Shown: in pieces, positions 54,277-63,361 of the stretch | Numbering within the stretch: the first letter of the stretch is position 1 | How the letters are laid out: every line of letters begins with the position of its first letter | Origin: Bdellovibrio bacteriovorus | GTDB taxonomy: Bacteria > Bdellovibrionota > Bdellovibrionia > Bdellovibrionales > Bdellovibrionaceae | Reading direction: 5' to 3' | DNA length: 64,000 nucleotides | Assembly: GCF_025558485.1 (NCBI RefSeq) | Contig: NZ_CP102930.1 | Location: forward strand, 2,232,001-2,296,000 | Translations under genes and position numbers: made by a program | Notes under the pieces: model-generated | Told to the model about the DNA's origin: nothing | What the model saw: only the letters and a program-made list of their open reading frames with translations | Databases searched by the model: none

Positions 54277-55962
54277 ATGAATTCCCTTACGACTTGGTTC
54301 CGCGGTTTGCGCGGACGTCTGCTTTTCTCTGCAACTCTTCCCATCGTGGCTTTTGCAATTCTGACCGGAATTGCCTGGAAGTCCATGAGCAATCTGGGAG
54401 GCATGCTGACAGACGCCTATACCAATGTTGTTCCTAATATGGATGCCCTGGGACAATTGGGCATGCAGCGTGCGCGCATCGGTTACTTTATCTGGGCCGC
54501 CCTCGCCAACAATGACGATCCAAAATCCCGGGAAGTCTTTACAAAAAAAGCACGCGAAGCCTTTAGCGGGTTCAAGGAATTTGAAGATGTTTATACCAAG
54601 TCCAACTTCCTTCCCGAAGAAGCTGCAAACTATGCAAAAACCCAGGCTATCAAAGATCGGTTCTATGCTTTGACGGATCAGATGATTTATTTATTAGAGG
54701 CCAACAATGCCGATGCCAACAAACAAGTTCACAAAGCGATGAATGGTGGCGACTGGCATGTGATGGCTATCACCTACCAAAACATGATTGCCGACAACAT
54801 GAAGGTTTATAGAGACGTTTCCGCAGAAAACGATAAGCTTCAGCAGCAGCAACGCACTCATGAAACTCAATTGTTGTGGCTTATCTCTGCATTCTGCTCT
54901 TTCCTGGTATTCGGTATTCTGATGTGGATTGCTTACCGTGTTTCTAATACTGTGGGCACTATTGCCACAGGCCTTTCTGAGTCCGGCAATCAGGTTTCCA
55001 GTGCCATCGTTCAGTTGACGGCTGCGGGGCAGACGCTGTCTCAATCCTCTACCGAAGCGGCGGCGTCCCTTGAAGAAACCGTGGCTTCTCTGGAGGAAAT
55101 GTCTTCCATGGTGCAAATGAATTCTGACAACGCCAAACAGGCGGCGGCACTGTCCCAGTCGTCTAAAGATGCGGCGGAACAAGGTCAGTCTGAAATTCAG
55201 CTGTTGATCACATCCATGAACGATATTTCCCAGTCTTCTAAAAAGATCGAGGAAATCATCAGCGTGATTGATGATATTGCCTTCCAAACAAACTTGCTGG
55301 CCCTGAATGCAGCCGTGGAAGCCGCCCGCGCCGGCGAACAAGGTAAAGGCTTTGCGGTTGTGGCCGAAGCGGTTCGCGCATTGGCGCAACGCTCCGCATC
55401 TGCGGCGAAAGACATCACCACGCTGATCAAAGACAGTGTTGAAAAAGTCGATCGCGGTTCTCAAATTGCAGATCGTTCGGGTGATGTTCTAAATACCATC
55501 GTAAATTCCGTCAAAAAGGTGTCCGACCTGAATACTGAAATTGCTGCGGCCAGTTCCGAACAGACCACAGGAATTCAGCAGATTTCCAAGGCGATGAACC
55601 AACTGGATCAGGGTTCACAGGCCAATGCCGCCTCTTCTGAAGAAATCGCGGCGTCCTCTGAGGAAATCAGTGCCCAGGCTAAACAAATGCAGACCATGGT
55701 GATCAACCTGAATGAGGTGGTCGCAGGGGTTCATATCGACAAAGCGGCGCCGACATCCTCCGCCCCTGCCGCGAAAGCGACGAAGGCCCCGGTGACGGCG
55801 TCCACATCCAAGTCTGCGAGTCCTAAAAAAGTGATTCCGTTCCCAAAACAGCCCGTTAAAGCAGCAACTCCGAAAGTGGAAAAAAAGCCACAGAGCAGCT
55901 CTATCATCCCGTTCGATGAAGACGAAGGACGCGGCAAAGTCGGAACCACTGACGGCTTTTAA
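54277..55962 (+). CDS. membrane methyl-accepting chemotaxis protein
   Basis: A 561-residue chemoreceptor with two membrane helices (about 14-36 and 199-220), a four-helix periplasmic sensor between them, and a signalling domain whose tip reads QTNLLALNAAVEAARAGEQGKGFAVVAEAVR. A HAMP domain is not obvious. An Ala/Lys/Pro tail (about 500-561) extends past the signalling domain and lacks a CheR-binding pentapeptide. AAGGAG precedes the ATG. Confidence 0.94.
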   Translation: MNSLTTWFRGLRGRLLFSATLPIVAFAILTGIAWKSMSNLGGMLTDAYTNVVPNMDALGQLGMQRARIGYFIWAALANNDDPKSREVFTKKAREAFSGFKEFEDVYTKSNFLPEEAANYAKTQAIKDRFYALTDQMIYLLEANNADANKQVHKAMNGGDWHVMAITYQNMIADNMKVYRDVSAENDKLQQQQRTHETQLLWLISAFCSFLVFGILMWIAYRVSNTVGTIATGLSESGNQVSSAIVQLTAAGQTLSQSSTEAAASLEETVASLEEMSSMVQMNSDNAKQAAALSQSSKDAAEQGQSEIQLLITSMNDISQSSKKIEEIISVIDDIAFQTNLLALNAAVEAARAGEQGKGFAVVAEAVRALAQRSASAAKDITTLIKDSVEKVDRGSQIADRSGDVLNTIVNSVKKVSDLNTEIAAASSEQTTGIQQISKAMNQLDQGSQANAASSEEIAASSEEISAQAKQMQTMVINLNEVVAGVHIDKAAPTSSAPAAKATKAPVTASTSKSASPKKVIPFPKQPVKAATPKVEKKPQSSSIIPFDEDEGRGKVGTTDGF

Positions 55963-56003
55963 AGATTTGCTCCCACTGCGGCCTTCAGCTAGTATGTGGG
56001 AGC

Positions 56004-57143
56004 ATGAAAATACCCTTTAATATTCCGCCCCGAAGCTCCAATGAAGAGAAATACATTTCTCAAGCCATCGCCGCAAAAAAACTTAGCGGCGAAGGTCAGT
56101 TCAACAAAAAATGCACCGAATGGCTGAATAAAAATATCCCGACTTTAATGACTGTTATCACGCCGTCCTGCACCTCTGCGCTGGAAATGGCGATGGTTCT
56201 TGCCGATCTGACTCCGGGCGACGAGGTTATTCTGCCCTCTTTCACCTTTACTTCAACCGCCAACGTGGTGGCTCTGTACGGAGCGATTCCGGTGTTCGTC
56301 GATATTGATCCCAAGACCATGAACATTGATGTGGATGCCATTGAAAAAGCCATCACACCAAAAACCAAAGTCATCATGCCGGTTCACTACGCCGGTGTGG
56401 GTTGTGAAATGGATCGCATCATGGATCTGGCCAACAAACACAATATCTGGGTTGTGGAAGACGCCGCCCAGGGAATCTTTGCTTCTTACAAAGGAAAGAA
56501 TCTGGGGGCTTGGGGTCATATGGCCGCCTTTAGTTTCCATGAAACTAAAAACATTGTCTGCGGCGAAGGTGGCGCCTTGACCATCAACGATCCCCGTCTG
56601 GTGGCACGCGCGGAAATCGTGCGCGACAAGGGCACCAACCGCCAGCAGTTCTTAAACGGTCAGGTGGATAAATACACCTGGCAGGATAAGGGATCTTCTT
56701 ACCTGCTTTCTGAACTGGCAGCGGCCTTCCTGTATGCGCAACTGGAAGAAGGTGAACAGATCACCAAAAAACGTCTGGCCATCTGGAACAAATATTATCA
56801 AAGCCTTGCGGATCTGGAAAAAGCCGGACAACTGCAACGCATGACGATTCCGGGTGAGGCCCAGCCGAATGCACATATTTTCTATATGCTTTTGCCGACT
56901 GTAAAAATCCGTCAGGATCTGTGGGCTTATCTTAAAGAACGTGGCATTCAGTCCACGTTCCATTATGTGCCTTTGCATTCCGCTCCGGCAGGTTTGAAAT
57001 ACGGTCGTGTGGCAGGATCTATTGAGGTGACCGACGATCAGGCAGCCCGCCTGCTGCGCTTGCCAATGTACGCCGATCTGTCGCTACAGGATGCGCAAAC
57101 TGTTTTGGACGAAGTTCATAATTTTTTTAAGGAGACCCGATGA
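56004..57143 (+). CDS. wecE: dTDP-4-amino-4,6-dideoxygalactose transaminase (WecE/RffA type)
   Basis: A 379-residue PLP aminotransferase of the DegT/DnrJ/EryC1 family. The PLP lysine is K182 in FSFHETKNIVCGEGGAL, a motif specific to WecE. It would aminate dTDP-4-keto-6-deoxyglucose, the product of RmlB encoded two genes on. It leads the glycan operon and overlaps rmlA by four bases. Confidence 0.93.
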   Translation: MKIPFNIPPRSSNEEKYISQAIAAKKLSGEGQFNKKCTEWLNKNIPTLMTVITPSCTSALEMAMVLADLTPGDEVILPSFTFTSTANVVALYGAIPVFVDIDPKTMNIDVDAIEKAITPKTKVIMPVHYAGVGCEMDRIMDLANKHNIWVVEDAAQGIFASYKGKNLGAWGHMAAFSFHETKNIVCGEGGALTINDPRLVARAEIVRDKGTNRQQFLNGQVDKYTWQDKGSSYLLSELAAAFLYAQLEEGEQITKKRLAIWNKYYQSLADLEKAGQLQRMTIPGEAQPNAHIFYMLLPTVKIRQDLWAYLKERGIQSTFHYVPLHSAPAGLKYGRVAGSIEVTDDQAARLLRLPMYADLSLQDAQTVLDEVHNFFKETR

Positions 57144-58027
57144 AAGGTATCATCCTTGCCGGCGGAGCCGGTTCCCGACTGTACCCAATGACCCGGGTGA
57201 TGACCAAGCAGCTTCAGTCTGTTTACGACAAGCCTATGATTTATTATCCGCTAAGCATTCTGATGCTGGGTGGGATCAGGGATGTTTTGCTGATCACCAC
57301 TCCGGATGATCAGCCGTTATTCCAACGCCTGCTGGGCGATGGGTCCCAGTTCGGCATTAAGCTGTCCTACAAAATTCAGGAAAAACCCAATGGTTTGCCG
57401 GAAGCTTTTGTTCTGGGGGAAGACTTTATCGGCAATGATGATGTCTGCCTGATGCTGGGTGATAATCTGTTCTACGGTGATCTGACCTTCTTCCGTGAAG
57501 CAATTCAGGCCCAGAAAAACAAAGTGGGTGGTTTGAATGGCCGCGTGTTTGCCTACTACGTTGCTGATCCGTCGGCTTATGGTGTGGTTGAATTTGACAA
57601 GAACACCAAAAAAGTAAAATCCATCGAGGAAAAACCCAAAGTTCCGAAATCCCAGTATGCGATTCCGGGGCTTTACCTTTTTGACAATACCGTTGCCAAA
57701 CGTGCGAAGGGTTTAAAACCCTCCCCGCGTGGCGAAACAGAGATCGTCGATCTGATTCTTTCCTATCACAACGAAGACACGCTGGGTGTGGAGATGATGT
57801 ATCGCGGTCTTGCCTGGCTGGACACGGGAACTCCGCGTTCCCTGCTGGATGCCGCGTCCTTTATCGGCGCCATTGAGGAACGTCAGGGAATGAAAGTCGC
57901 CTGTCTTGAAGAGGTTGCCTACCGTATGAAGTTCATCACCCTGCAACAGCTTCAAGCCATCACGATGGAGCTTCCGAAGTGCTCTTATCGCAGCTATCTG
58001 GAAAAAATTATTTCTGAGGAACTATGA
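57140..58027 (+). CDS. rmlA: glucose-1-phosphate thymidylyltransferase RmlA
   Basis: A 295-residue nucleotidyltransferase that makes dTDP-glucose. It has GGAGSRLYPMT, KQLQSVYDKPMIYYPLS (canonical KQLLPVYDKP), MLGDNLFYG and RGETEIVDLI. Length normal. ATGA overlaps join it to wecE and rmlB. Confidence 0.95.
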   Translation: MKGIILAGGAGSRLYPMTRVMTKQLQSVYDKPMIYYPLSILMLGGIRDVLLITTPDDQPLFQRLLGDGSQFGIKLSYKIQEKPNGLPEAFVLGEDFIGNDDVCLMLGDNLFYGDLTFFREAIQAQKNKVGGLNGRVFAYYVADPSAYGVVEFDKNTKKVKSIEEKPKVPKSQYAIPGLYLFDNTVAKRAKGLKPSPRGETEIVDLILSYHNEDTLGVEMMYRGLAWLDTGTPRSLLDAASFIGAIEERQGMKVACLEEVAYRMKFITLQQLQAITMELPKCSYRSYLEKIISEEL

Positions 58028-59010
58028 AAAAGACTGTCATGCTGACCGGCTGTGCCGGTTTTATTGGATCTAATTTTGTAAAAACTGTGGCGTGCCGCGA
58101 AGCTGTTAAGGCCGAATACGATTTTGTGATCGTGGATGCTTTGACCTATGCCGGTCGCCTTTCCAACATTGAAGCGGAATTGCAAAACCACAGCAACCTG
58201 ACTTTCGTGCAAGCGGATATTCGTGACACCCAAAAAATGCACGAACTGTTCGACAGACACCAGTTCACCGGTGTCCTGAATTTTGCGGCAGAATCCCATG
58301 TGGACCGCTCTATCGAAAATCCCAACATCTTTGTGGAAACCAATGTTCTGGGCACTTTGAATCTGCTGAAAGAAAGCCTGAACGCTTTTGAAAAAAACCC
58401 GAACTTCCGCTATTTGCAGGTTTCCACAGATGAAGTCTATGGCACCCTGACCATGGAAGATCCTGCCTTTACGGAAAACACACCCATTGCGCCAAACAGC
58501 CCGTACAGCGCCTCCAAGGCCAGTGCGGATCTAATGTGCCGTGCCTTCTTTGAAACCTACAAACTGCCGGTGGTGATCACTCGCTGTTCTAACAACTACG
58601 GTCCGCTGCAAGTCGAGGAAAAATTCATCCCGCTGATGATCAAGCGCGCCCTTGCTAACGAAAAGCTGCCGATCTATGGCAGCGGCATGAACATCCGCGA
58701 CTGGATTTATGTGGATGATCATAACGAAGGCGTGTGGCTGGCCTTCACCAAAGGAACAGCGGGCGAAGTTTACAACCTGGGTGGGAATTCCGAAAGACAG
58801 AATCTGGACGTTGCCAAGATGATTCTAAAACATCTGGGTAAGCCTGAATCCTTGCTAAGCTTTGTTACAGACCGCAAAGGTCATGACTTCCGTTATGCCA
58901 TCAACTATTCCAAAGCACAGCGTGAGCTGAACTGGAATCCGACTGTGCATTTCGAGGAAGAAGGTCTGGCAAAAACGATCGAATACTTCAAAAACCTATG
59001 GGCGAAGTAA
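58024..59010 (+). CDS. rmlB: dTDP-glucose 4,6-dehydratase RmlB
   Basis: A 328-residue short-chain dehydrogenase-fold enzyme giving dTDP-4-keto-6-deoxyglucose. It has GCAGFIGSNF, the active-site YSASKASAD and TRCSNNYGP. No rmlC or rmlD follows, so the product is not going to rhamnose here but to the WecE amino sugar. Confidence 0.95.
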   Translation: MKKTVMLTGCAGFIGSNFVKTVACREAVKAEYDFVIVDALTYAGRLSNIEAELQNHSNLTFVQADIRDTQKMHELFDRHQFTGVLNFAAESHVDRSIENPNIFVETNVLGTLNLLKESLNAFEKNPNFRYLQVSTDEVYGTLTMEDPAFTENTPIAPNSPYSASKASADLMCRAFFETYKLPVVITRCSNNYGPLQVEEKFIPLMIKRALANEKLPIYGSGMNIRDWIYVDDHNEGVWLAFTKGTAGEVYNLGGNSERQNLDVAKMILKHLGKPESLLSFVTDRKGHDFRYAINYSKAQRELNWNPTVHFEEEGLAKTIEYFKNLWAK

Positions 59011-60158
59011 AAGTCCTTCACTGCATCCAATCCCTTTCCTGGGGGGGATTGGAAATTTATACGGCTGAGCTGATTCAAAAGCTTGCGGAAGCAGGCGTTA
59101 ATCAACGCGTTTTCTGTTCGGCTCATTCCCGTGTGGCAGAAGAACTTCGTCACACCAAGGTGGAACTAATCACCTTCCCGGAAAAAAAGCTTTCCAAACT
59201 GAAAGCGGCCTCTTTGATCCGAAAAATCAGCCGTGAACACGGCATCACGCATCTGCATTCCCACACTCGCATCGACATGTGGACGTGTGTTCTGTCCCGC
59301 TGGGCCTCCGCACACCCGAAGCACATCTACAACCTGTACATGAATGCTTTACCGAAAAAGGATCTGGTTCACCGTTGGCTTTTTTCCAAGGTCGATGCCC
59401 TGTGCAGTTCTTCGGAATGGGTGTTAAGTGAAGCCCGTAAGAATTTCCCCATCGCGCCGGAAAAACTGCGCTTGATGCGCTATGGTCGCAAGACCGAGGA
59501 GTATCACACAAACCCCAAACAACGCGAACAACTGCGTCTAAAGATGGGACTTGGGAAAAGTGATCTGGTCTTTGGAACTCTTTGCCGTATTGATGCCGGC
59601 AAGGGCGTTCGTGAACTGGTTGAAGCTTTGGATTACCTTAGTGACGAGGAAATTCAAAAGATCCACATGGTGATCGTCGGCGATCCGACCATTTTAGGGC
59701 GTACTTCCGAAGGCCATCTGACTTACGAAAGTCAGTCCATCGAACTGGCTGACTGGATTACGAAAAAGGCTTCAGAGCCTCGTTTGAAAGGGCATTTGCA
59801 CCGCGTGCCGTTTCAAAAGAACTTCATCCCCTACATTGATATTTTGGATGTCTTTATTCTGGCCTCTTACAATGAGACCTATTCCTTGAGTGTTCTGGAT
59901 TCGATGTTGATGGAAAAACCTGTCATCGGCACAGATGCAGGAGGCACCAGCGAACAAGTCGGCCGGAACGAGCGTGGGTTCTTAACAGAGCCCCGCAATG
60001 CCAAAAGCCTTAGTGAAGCTTTACGATACTACATCCAGAACCCGGATCAGGTTCCCTTACAAGGCGTGAAGGCCCGCCAGTGGACTCTGACCCAGCATTC
60101 CTGGGAACAAACTCTTACCAAAACCCTGGCCTTGTATAACGAGCTGGGAAGGAATTAA
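58998..60158 (+). CDS. GT4-type glycosyltransferase
   Basis: A 386-residue GT-B enzyme. The N-terminal half has SWGGLEIYTAELIQKLAEAG, and the donor site is in DILDVFILASYNETYSLSVLDSMLMEKPVIGTDAGGTSEQV, with the EX7E-type acidic pair. It overlaps rmlB by 13 bases and probably adds a sugar in the same surface glycan. Confidence 0.93.
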   Translation: MGEVKVLHCIQSLSWGGLEIYTAELIQKLAEAGVNQRVFCSAHSRVAEELRHTKVELITFPEKKLSKLKAASLIRKISREHGITHLHSHTRIDMWTCVLSRWASAHPKHIYNLYMNALPKKDLVHRWLFSKVDALCSSSEWVLSEARKNFPIAPEKLRLMRYGRKTEEYHTNPKQREQLRLKMGLGKSDLVFGTLCRIDAGKGVRELVEALDYLSDEEIQKIHMVIVGDPTILGRTSEGHLTYESQSIELADWITKKASEPRLKGHLHRVPFQKNFIPYIDILDVFILASYNETYSLSVLDSMLMEKPVIGTDAGGTSEQVGRNERGFLTEPRNAKSLSEALRYYIQNPDQVPLQGVKARQWTLTQHSWEQTLTKTLALYNELGRN

Positions 60159-60160
60159 TC

Positions 60161-60991
60161 GTGGCTAAAGTCTATGATTGTTTTTCGTTCTTCAATGAAC
60201 TGGATCTGCTGGAAATTCGTTTGAATGAACTCAATGATGTCGTGGATGTTTTTGTTTTGGTCGAAGCCAGCCGGTCTTTCCAAAACAAACCCAAAGAATT
60301 GATCTTTGAAAAGAACAAGGAACGCTTTGCCAAGTTCCTGCCCAAGATCCGCCACATTGTCGTTGATAAATATCCTAATTTCTTTACACGTTTTCGTCGC
60401 ACGAAAACCTGGGACTTTGAGCGCAATCAAAGGGATTTTGTCAGCAAAGGTCTGACTGACTGCCAGCCGGATGATTTGATTCTGCTTTCTGATGTGGATG
60501 AAATTCCCCGCAAAGAAGCCATCGAAAAAGCCAAGTCATTGCCTTACCTGAAAGTCTTCCGTCAGAAGATGTTCTATTACTATGTGAATTGTTTTGTGTA
60601 TGACTACAACGAGCCAATTGAATACTGTGCGGAAGGTTATATGCCCTGGCATGGCAGCATTGCGGTTCACTACAAAGACTTTACAAACTTTGAGGATCTG
60701 CGCACCTCGCGCAATCAAAAGAAAACAAAACGCAGTTTCATTGAGAACGGTGGCTGGCACTATAGTTGGCTGGGTGGAGTGGATCGTGTTCTGCAAAAGC
60801 TGGAAGCCTATTCCCATCAGGAGCACAACACGGAAACCAACAGATCCCCGGAAAGAATCCGCGAACTGATTTCTTCCGGCGGCGATCTGTTTGGGACAGG
60901 AATCAAAACAAAAATCGTGGACCCATTGGCCGACTGTCCGGACTATCTGCGCACTCACCTGCAGAACTATCCGGACTTTGTCCTCAAGTAG
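60161..60991 (+). CDS. GT17-family glycosyltransferase (beta-1,4-N-acetylglucosaminyltransferase-like)
   Basis: A 276-residue protein of the GT17 group, related to the enzyme adding bisecting GlcNAc in animals. Landmarks are YDCFSFFNELDLLEIRLNEL at the N-terminus, DLILLSDVDEIPR with the metal-binding DxD, and GGWHYSWLGG. GTG start. It ends the glycan operon. Acceptor and donor in bacteria are not known to me. Confidence 0.9.
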   Translation: MAKVYDCFSFFNELDLLEIRLNELNDVVDVFVLVEASRSFQNKPKELIFEKNKERFAKFLPKIRHIVVDKYPNFFTRFRRTKTWDFERNQRDFVSKGLTDCQPDDLILLSDVDEIPRKEAIEKAKSLPYLKVFRQKMFYYYVNCFVYDYNEPIEYCAEGYMPWHGSIAVHYKDFTNFEDLRTSRNQKKTKRSFIENGGWHYSWLGGVDRVLQKLEAYSHQEHNTETNRSPERIRELISSGGDLFGTGIKTKIVDPLADCPDYLRTHLQNYPDFVLK

Positions 60992-61003
60992 CATCTCAAA
61001 TCT

Positions 61004-61030
61004 AAGGGACTCCGACAGCACGGAGTCCTT
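61004..61030. terminator. hairpin between convergent glycan and feo operons
   Basis: GGACTCCG / CGGAGTCC (61007-61014, 61021-61028) with a 6-base loop between two convergent operons; only two T follow on the plus strand, so termination may be weak. Confidence 0.5.
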
Positions 61031-61110
61031 GCACCACAGCCACAACGATCAGATCCACGCCCGCAACATGAATCTCCGGCCCTCCTGCTGATTGCTTACA
61101 AACGCAGTTA

Positions 61111-62970
61111 TTATCTGGGCACCACCACCAACTGCATGATCGCAAACTTCCATGAACCCGATTCGCGGATTTGCACCCCGACAGTGGACATACACTGCAA
61201 GGCAATCAGGAAGAAGATCATCAGACCTATCACCGAGCTGACGGTGAAAATCTTTTCCCCGGCGGCATTGGTCGCGGTGCTCATCTGAGTCAGCAAAGCC
61301 TGTTGTTGGGTGTCTTCGTCCGTATCGGTAATATTGAAAGTCACAGCCATTGAAGACACAAACACTTCACGCGCGGCAAAGGCTGAAATCAACCCCACCC
61401 CCACACGCCAGTCCACACCCATCGGTGCCACCACAGGTTCGATGAATTTACCCATTTGACCAACATAGCTGTCTTCCAGTTTTTGATGGGCGTCTTCTGT
61501 CTGATAATTCGGGAAGGTCGTTCCCACCCAGATGACCACAGCAAAAGCAAAAATAATCGGACCGGCGCGCTTCACATAGGACAGAGTTCTTGTCCAGGCC
61601 TGACGAAGCAGAACGCGCACCTTAGGGCGACGATAAATGGGCAATTCCATCATAAAGAAAGATGGTTCTTTACGAGGAATAAATTTACTGACCACCCCTG
61701 CCGCAATCGCGCCGACAATGATGGAGCCAAGATACAAAGCCGCCATCGCAAGTCCGGCATAAAGAGCCGACTGACCGTGGAATAAGAAGGCAATACACAG
61801 GGCATACACTGGCAAACGCGCCGAACAGCTCATCAAAGGAATCACAAAGGCCGTGATCAAACGATCTTTGGTGGACGGGATGTTACGGGTGGCAATGATC
61901 GCCGGAACCGCACAGGCAAAACCTGACAGCAAAGGAACGAAAGAACGTCCGCTCATACCCAAAGCAGAAAACGGCCGGTCAATCAAGGTCGCGGCCCGGG
62001 CTAAATAACCCGTGCTTTCCAAAAGACCGATGGCAATAAACAGAATGAAAATCTGAGGCACAAACACCATGAAGGCGGCAAAGCTTGCCACCACTCCGTT
62101 TGCCAGGAAATCCGCCCACAAAGTGCCCGGCCCCATCGCCGCCACTTGTTCACCCAACGCCGAGAACCAGCCGTCAATCGTATCCATAAATGGCGTTGCC
62201 AGCCAGAACACGCTGGCAAACAAACCACCCATGATCAGAATAAAGAAAGCAAACCCAAATACAGGATGCAAAAGAAAGCGATCCAGTTTTTCTGTGGTCG
62301 CCACAATGCGATTCAAACGCTCCAGCGCATGATCCGTTTTATGTCTTAGCGCCTCTTGAGCAATGCGTTCGCATTCTTTCAGCTTTTGTTCTTGCAGTTC
62401 AAATCCCCAAGGCACAGGCCGGGACGGCACTTGTGTGGACCCCAGCCCCTTGGCTGCGGTCACAATTTCGCGAAGACCTCCGGCCAGCAGACCATCAAAA
62501 GCCAGCACCGGACAACCGAACGTCTGGCTGAGGTAATTAAAATCCACCTCAACACCTTCACGGCGCAGAAGATCCGACATGGTGATCACCACCATCATCG
62601 GGAAGCCGGTTTCTTTCAGCTGCATCACCAGTTGCAGGTGGCGGGAGATTTGCGTTCCATCCACCACAACAACGATGCCATCAATTTTTTTTACTTTTGG
62701 ATTTTCATAGATCGAACGCAGAGTCACCCATTCGTCCGCGGATTTTGGATGCAGGCTGTAGGTGCCCGGCGTATCCATTGCCATCAATCCCTCACCCAAA
62801 TGAGAAGCCAAATGACCAATGGAAAATTCCACAGTGGCCCCGGGATAGTTCACAGTTTTAAAACGTGATCCCGTCAGCCAGTTATACAGCGTCGTTTTGC
62901 CGGAATTCGGCGCGCCCACCAGAGCAATGCATTTTTCTTCAACTGTTACTTCAACGTCACTAGAGCGCAT
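61111..62970 (-). CDS. feoB: ferrous iron transporter FeoB
   Basis: A 619-residue inner-membrane iron(II) transporter. The N-terminal G domain has GAPNSGKTT (19-27), and the two Gate regions follow with about 8-10 membrane helices (SGRSFVPLLSGFACAVPAI is the conserved core). It is shorter than E. coli FeoB. The start overlaps feoA by 25 bases. Confidence 0.95.
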   Translation of the reverse strand: MRSSDVEVTVEEKCIALVGAPNSGKTTLYNWLTGSRFKTVNYPGATVEFSIGHLASHLGEGLMAMDTPGTYSLHPKSADEWVTLRSIYENPKVKKIDGIVVVVDGTQISRHLQLVMQLKETGFPMMVVITMSDLLRREGVEVDFNYLSQTFGCPVLAFDGLLAGGLREIVTAAKGLGSTQVPSRPVPWGFELQEQKLKECERIAQEALRHKTDHALERLNRIVATTEKLDRFLLHPVFGFAFFILIMGGLFASVFWLATPFMDTIDGWFSALGEQVAAMGPGTLWADFLANGVVASFAAFMVFVPQIFILFIAIGLLESTGYLARAATLIDRPFSALGMSGRSFVPLLSGFACAVPAIIATRNIPSTKDRLITAFVIPLMSCSARLPVYALCIAFLFHGQSALYAGLAMAALYLGSIIVGAIAAGVVSKFIPRKEPSFFMMELPIYRRPKVRVLLRQAWTRTLSYVKRAGPIIFAFAVVIWVGTTFPNYQTEDAHQKLEDSYVGQMGKFIEPVVAPMGVDWRVGVGLISAFAAREVFVSSMAVTFNITDTDEDTQQQALLTQMSTATNAAGEKIFTVSSVIGLMIFFLIALQCMSTVGVQIRESGSWKFAIMQLVVVPR

Positions 62971-63176
62971 GCGGCTTCCTCACTTCTCAGGGCCAGAAAG
63001 CTGGTGTTAAAGCGAATCAACAAAGGGCCACCAAATGGAGCTTTTCCCAAAATCGTGATCAAAGAGCCGACTCTCAGCCCCATCTCATGCAGTCGTTCCC
63101 GCAAAACGTCCTCACCAGTAAAACCAGTGATCTCGACCTGTTGCCCGGTTTTGATCGCAGTGTCGTGTAACTTCAT
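62946..63176 (-). CDS. feoA: ferrous iron transport protein FeoA
   Basis: A 76-residue SH3-like protein that partners FeoB: GQQVEITGF, RLHEMGLRVGSLITI and PLLIRFNTSFLALRSEEA are the family motifs. AGAGG precedes the ATG at 63176. I saw no convincing Fur box in the 185 bases upstream. Confidence 0.93.
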   Translation of the reverse strand: MKLHDTAIKTGQQVEITGFTGEDVLRERLHEMGLRVGSLITILGKAPFGGPLLIRFNTSFLALRSEEAACALVTLK

Positions 63177-63327
63177 ACTTTGCCTCTGTATCTATGGCTC
63201 TTTGTTAAGTTCTTGCCGACTCAAAGGGAAGCCCTTTAACCCGGCTTTTGGGCGTTGAAAACCAAATGAAAATGATCCTGAGCTCCACTCAAACACCCTA
63301 TCTTAGTCCGGTTTTTAGGACCTTTGG

Positions 63328-63354
63328 TTAAGTTCCCGCGGCCAAAGCCGATCC
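63328..63354 (+). promoter_or_regulatory. sigma-28 (FliA)-like promoter
   Basis: -35 TTAAGTTC (63328-63335), 11 spacer bases and -10 GCCGATCC (63347-63354) match FliA at 6/8 and 6/8. Transcription would begin near 63361, next to the ATG at 63362, giving a nearly leaderless message. Confidence 0.5.
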
Positions 63355-63361
63355 GAAGTCC

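Noticed and set aside
63177..63361. Fur box upstream of feoA
   Set aside because: No GATAAT-type repeat array is visible; regulation by iron is expected for feoAB but not shown by the sequence.
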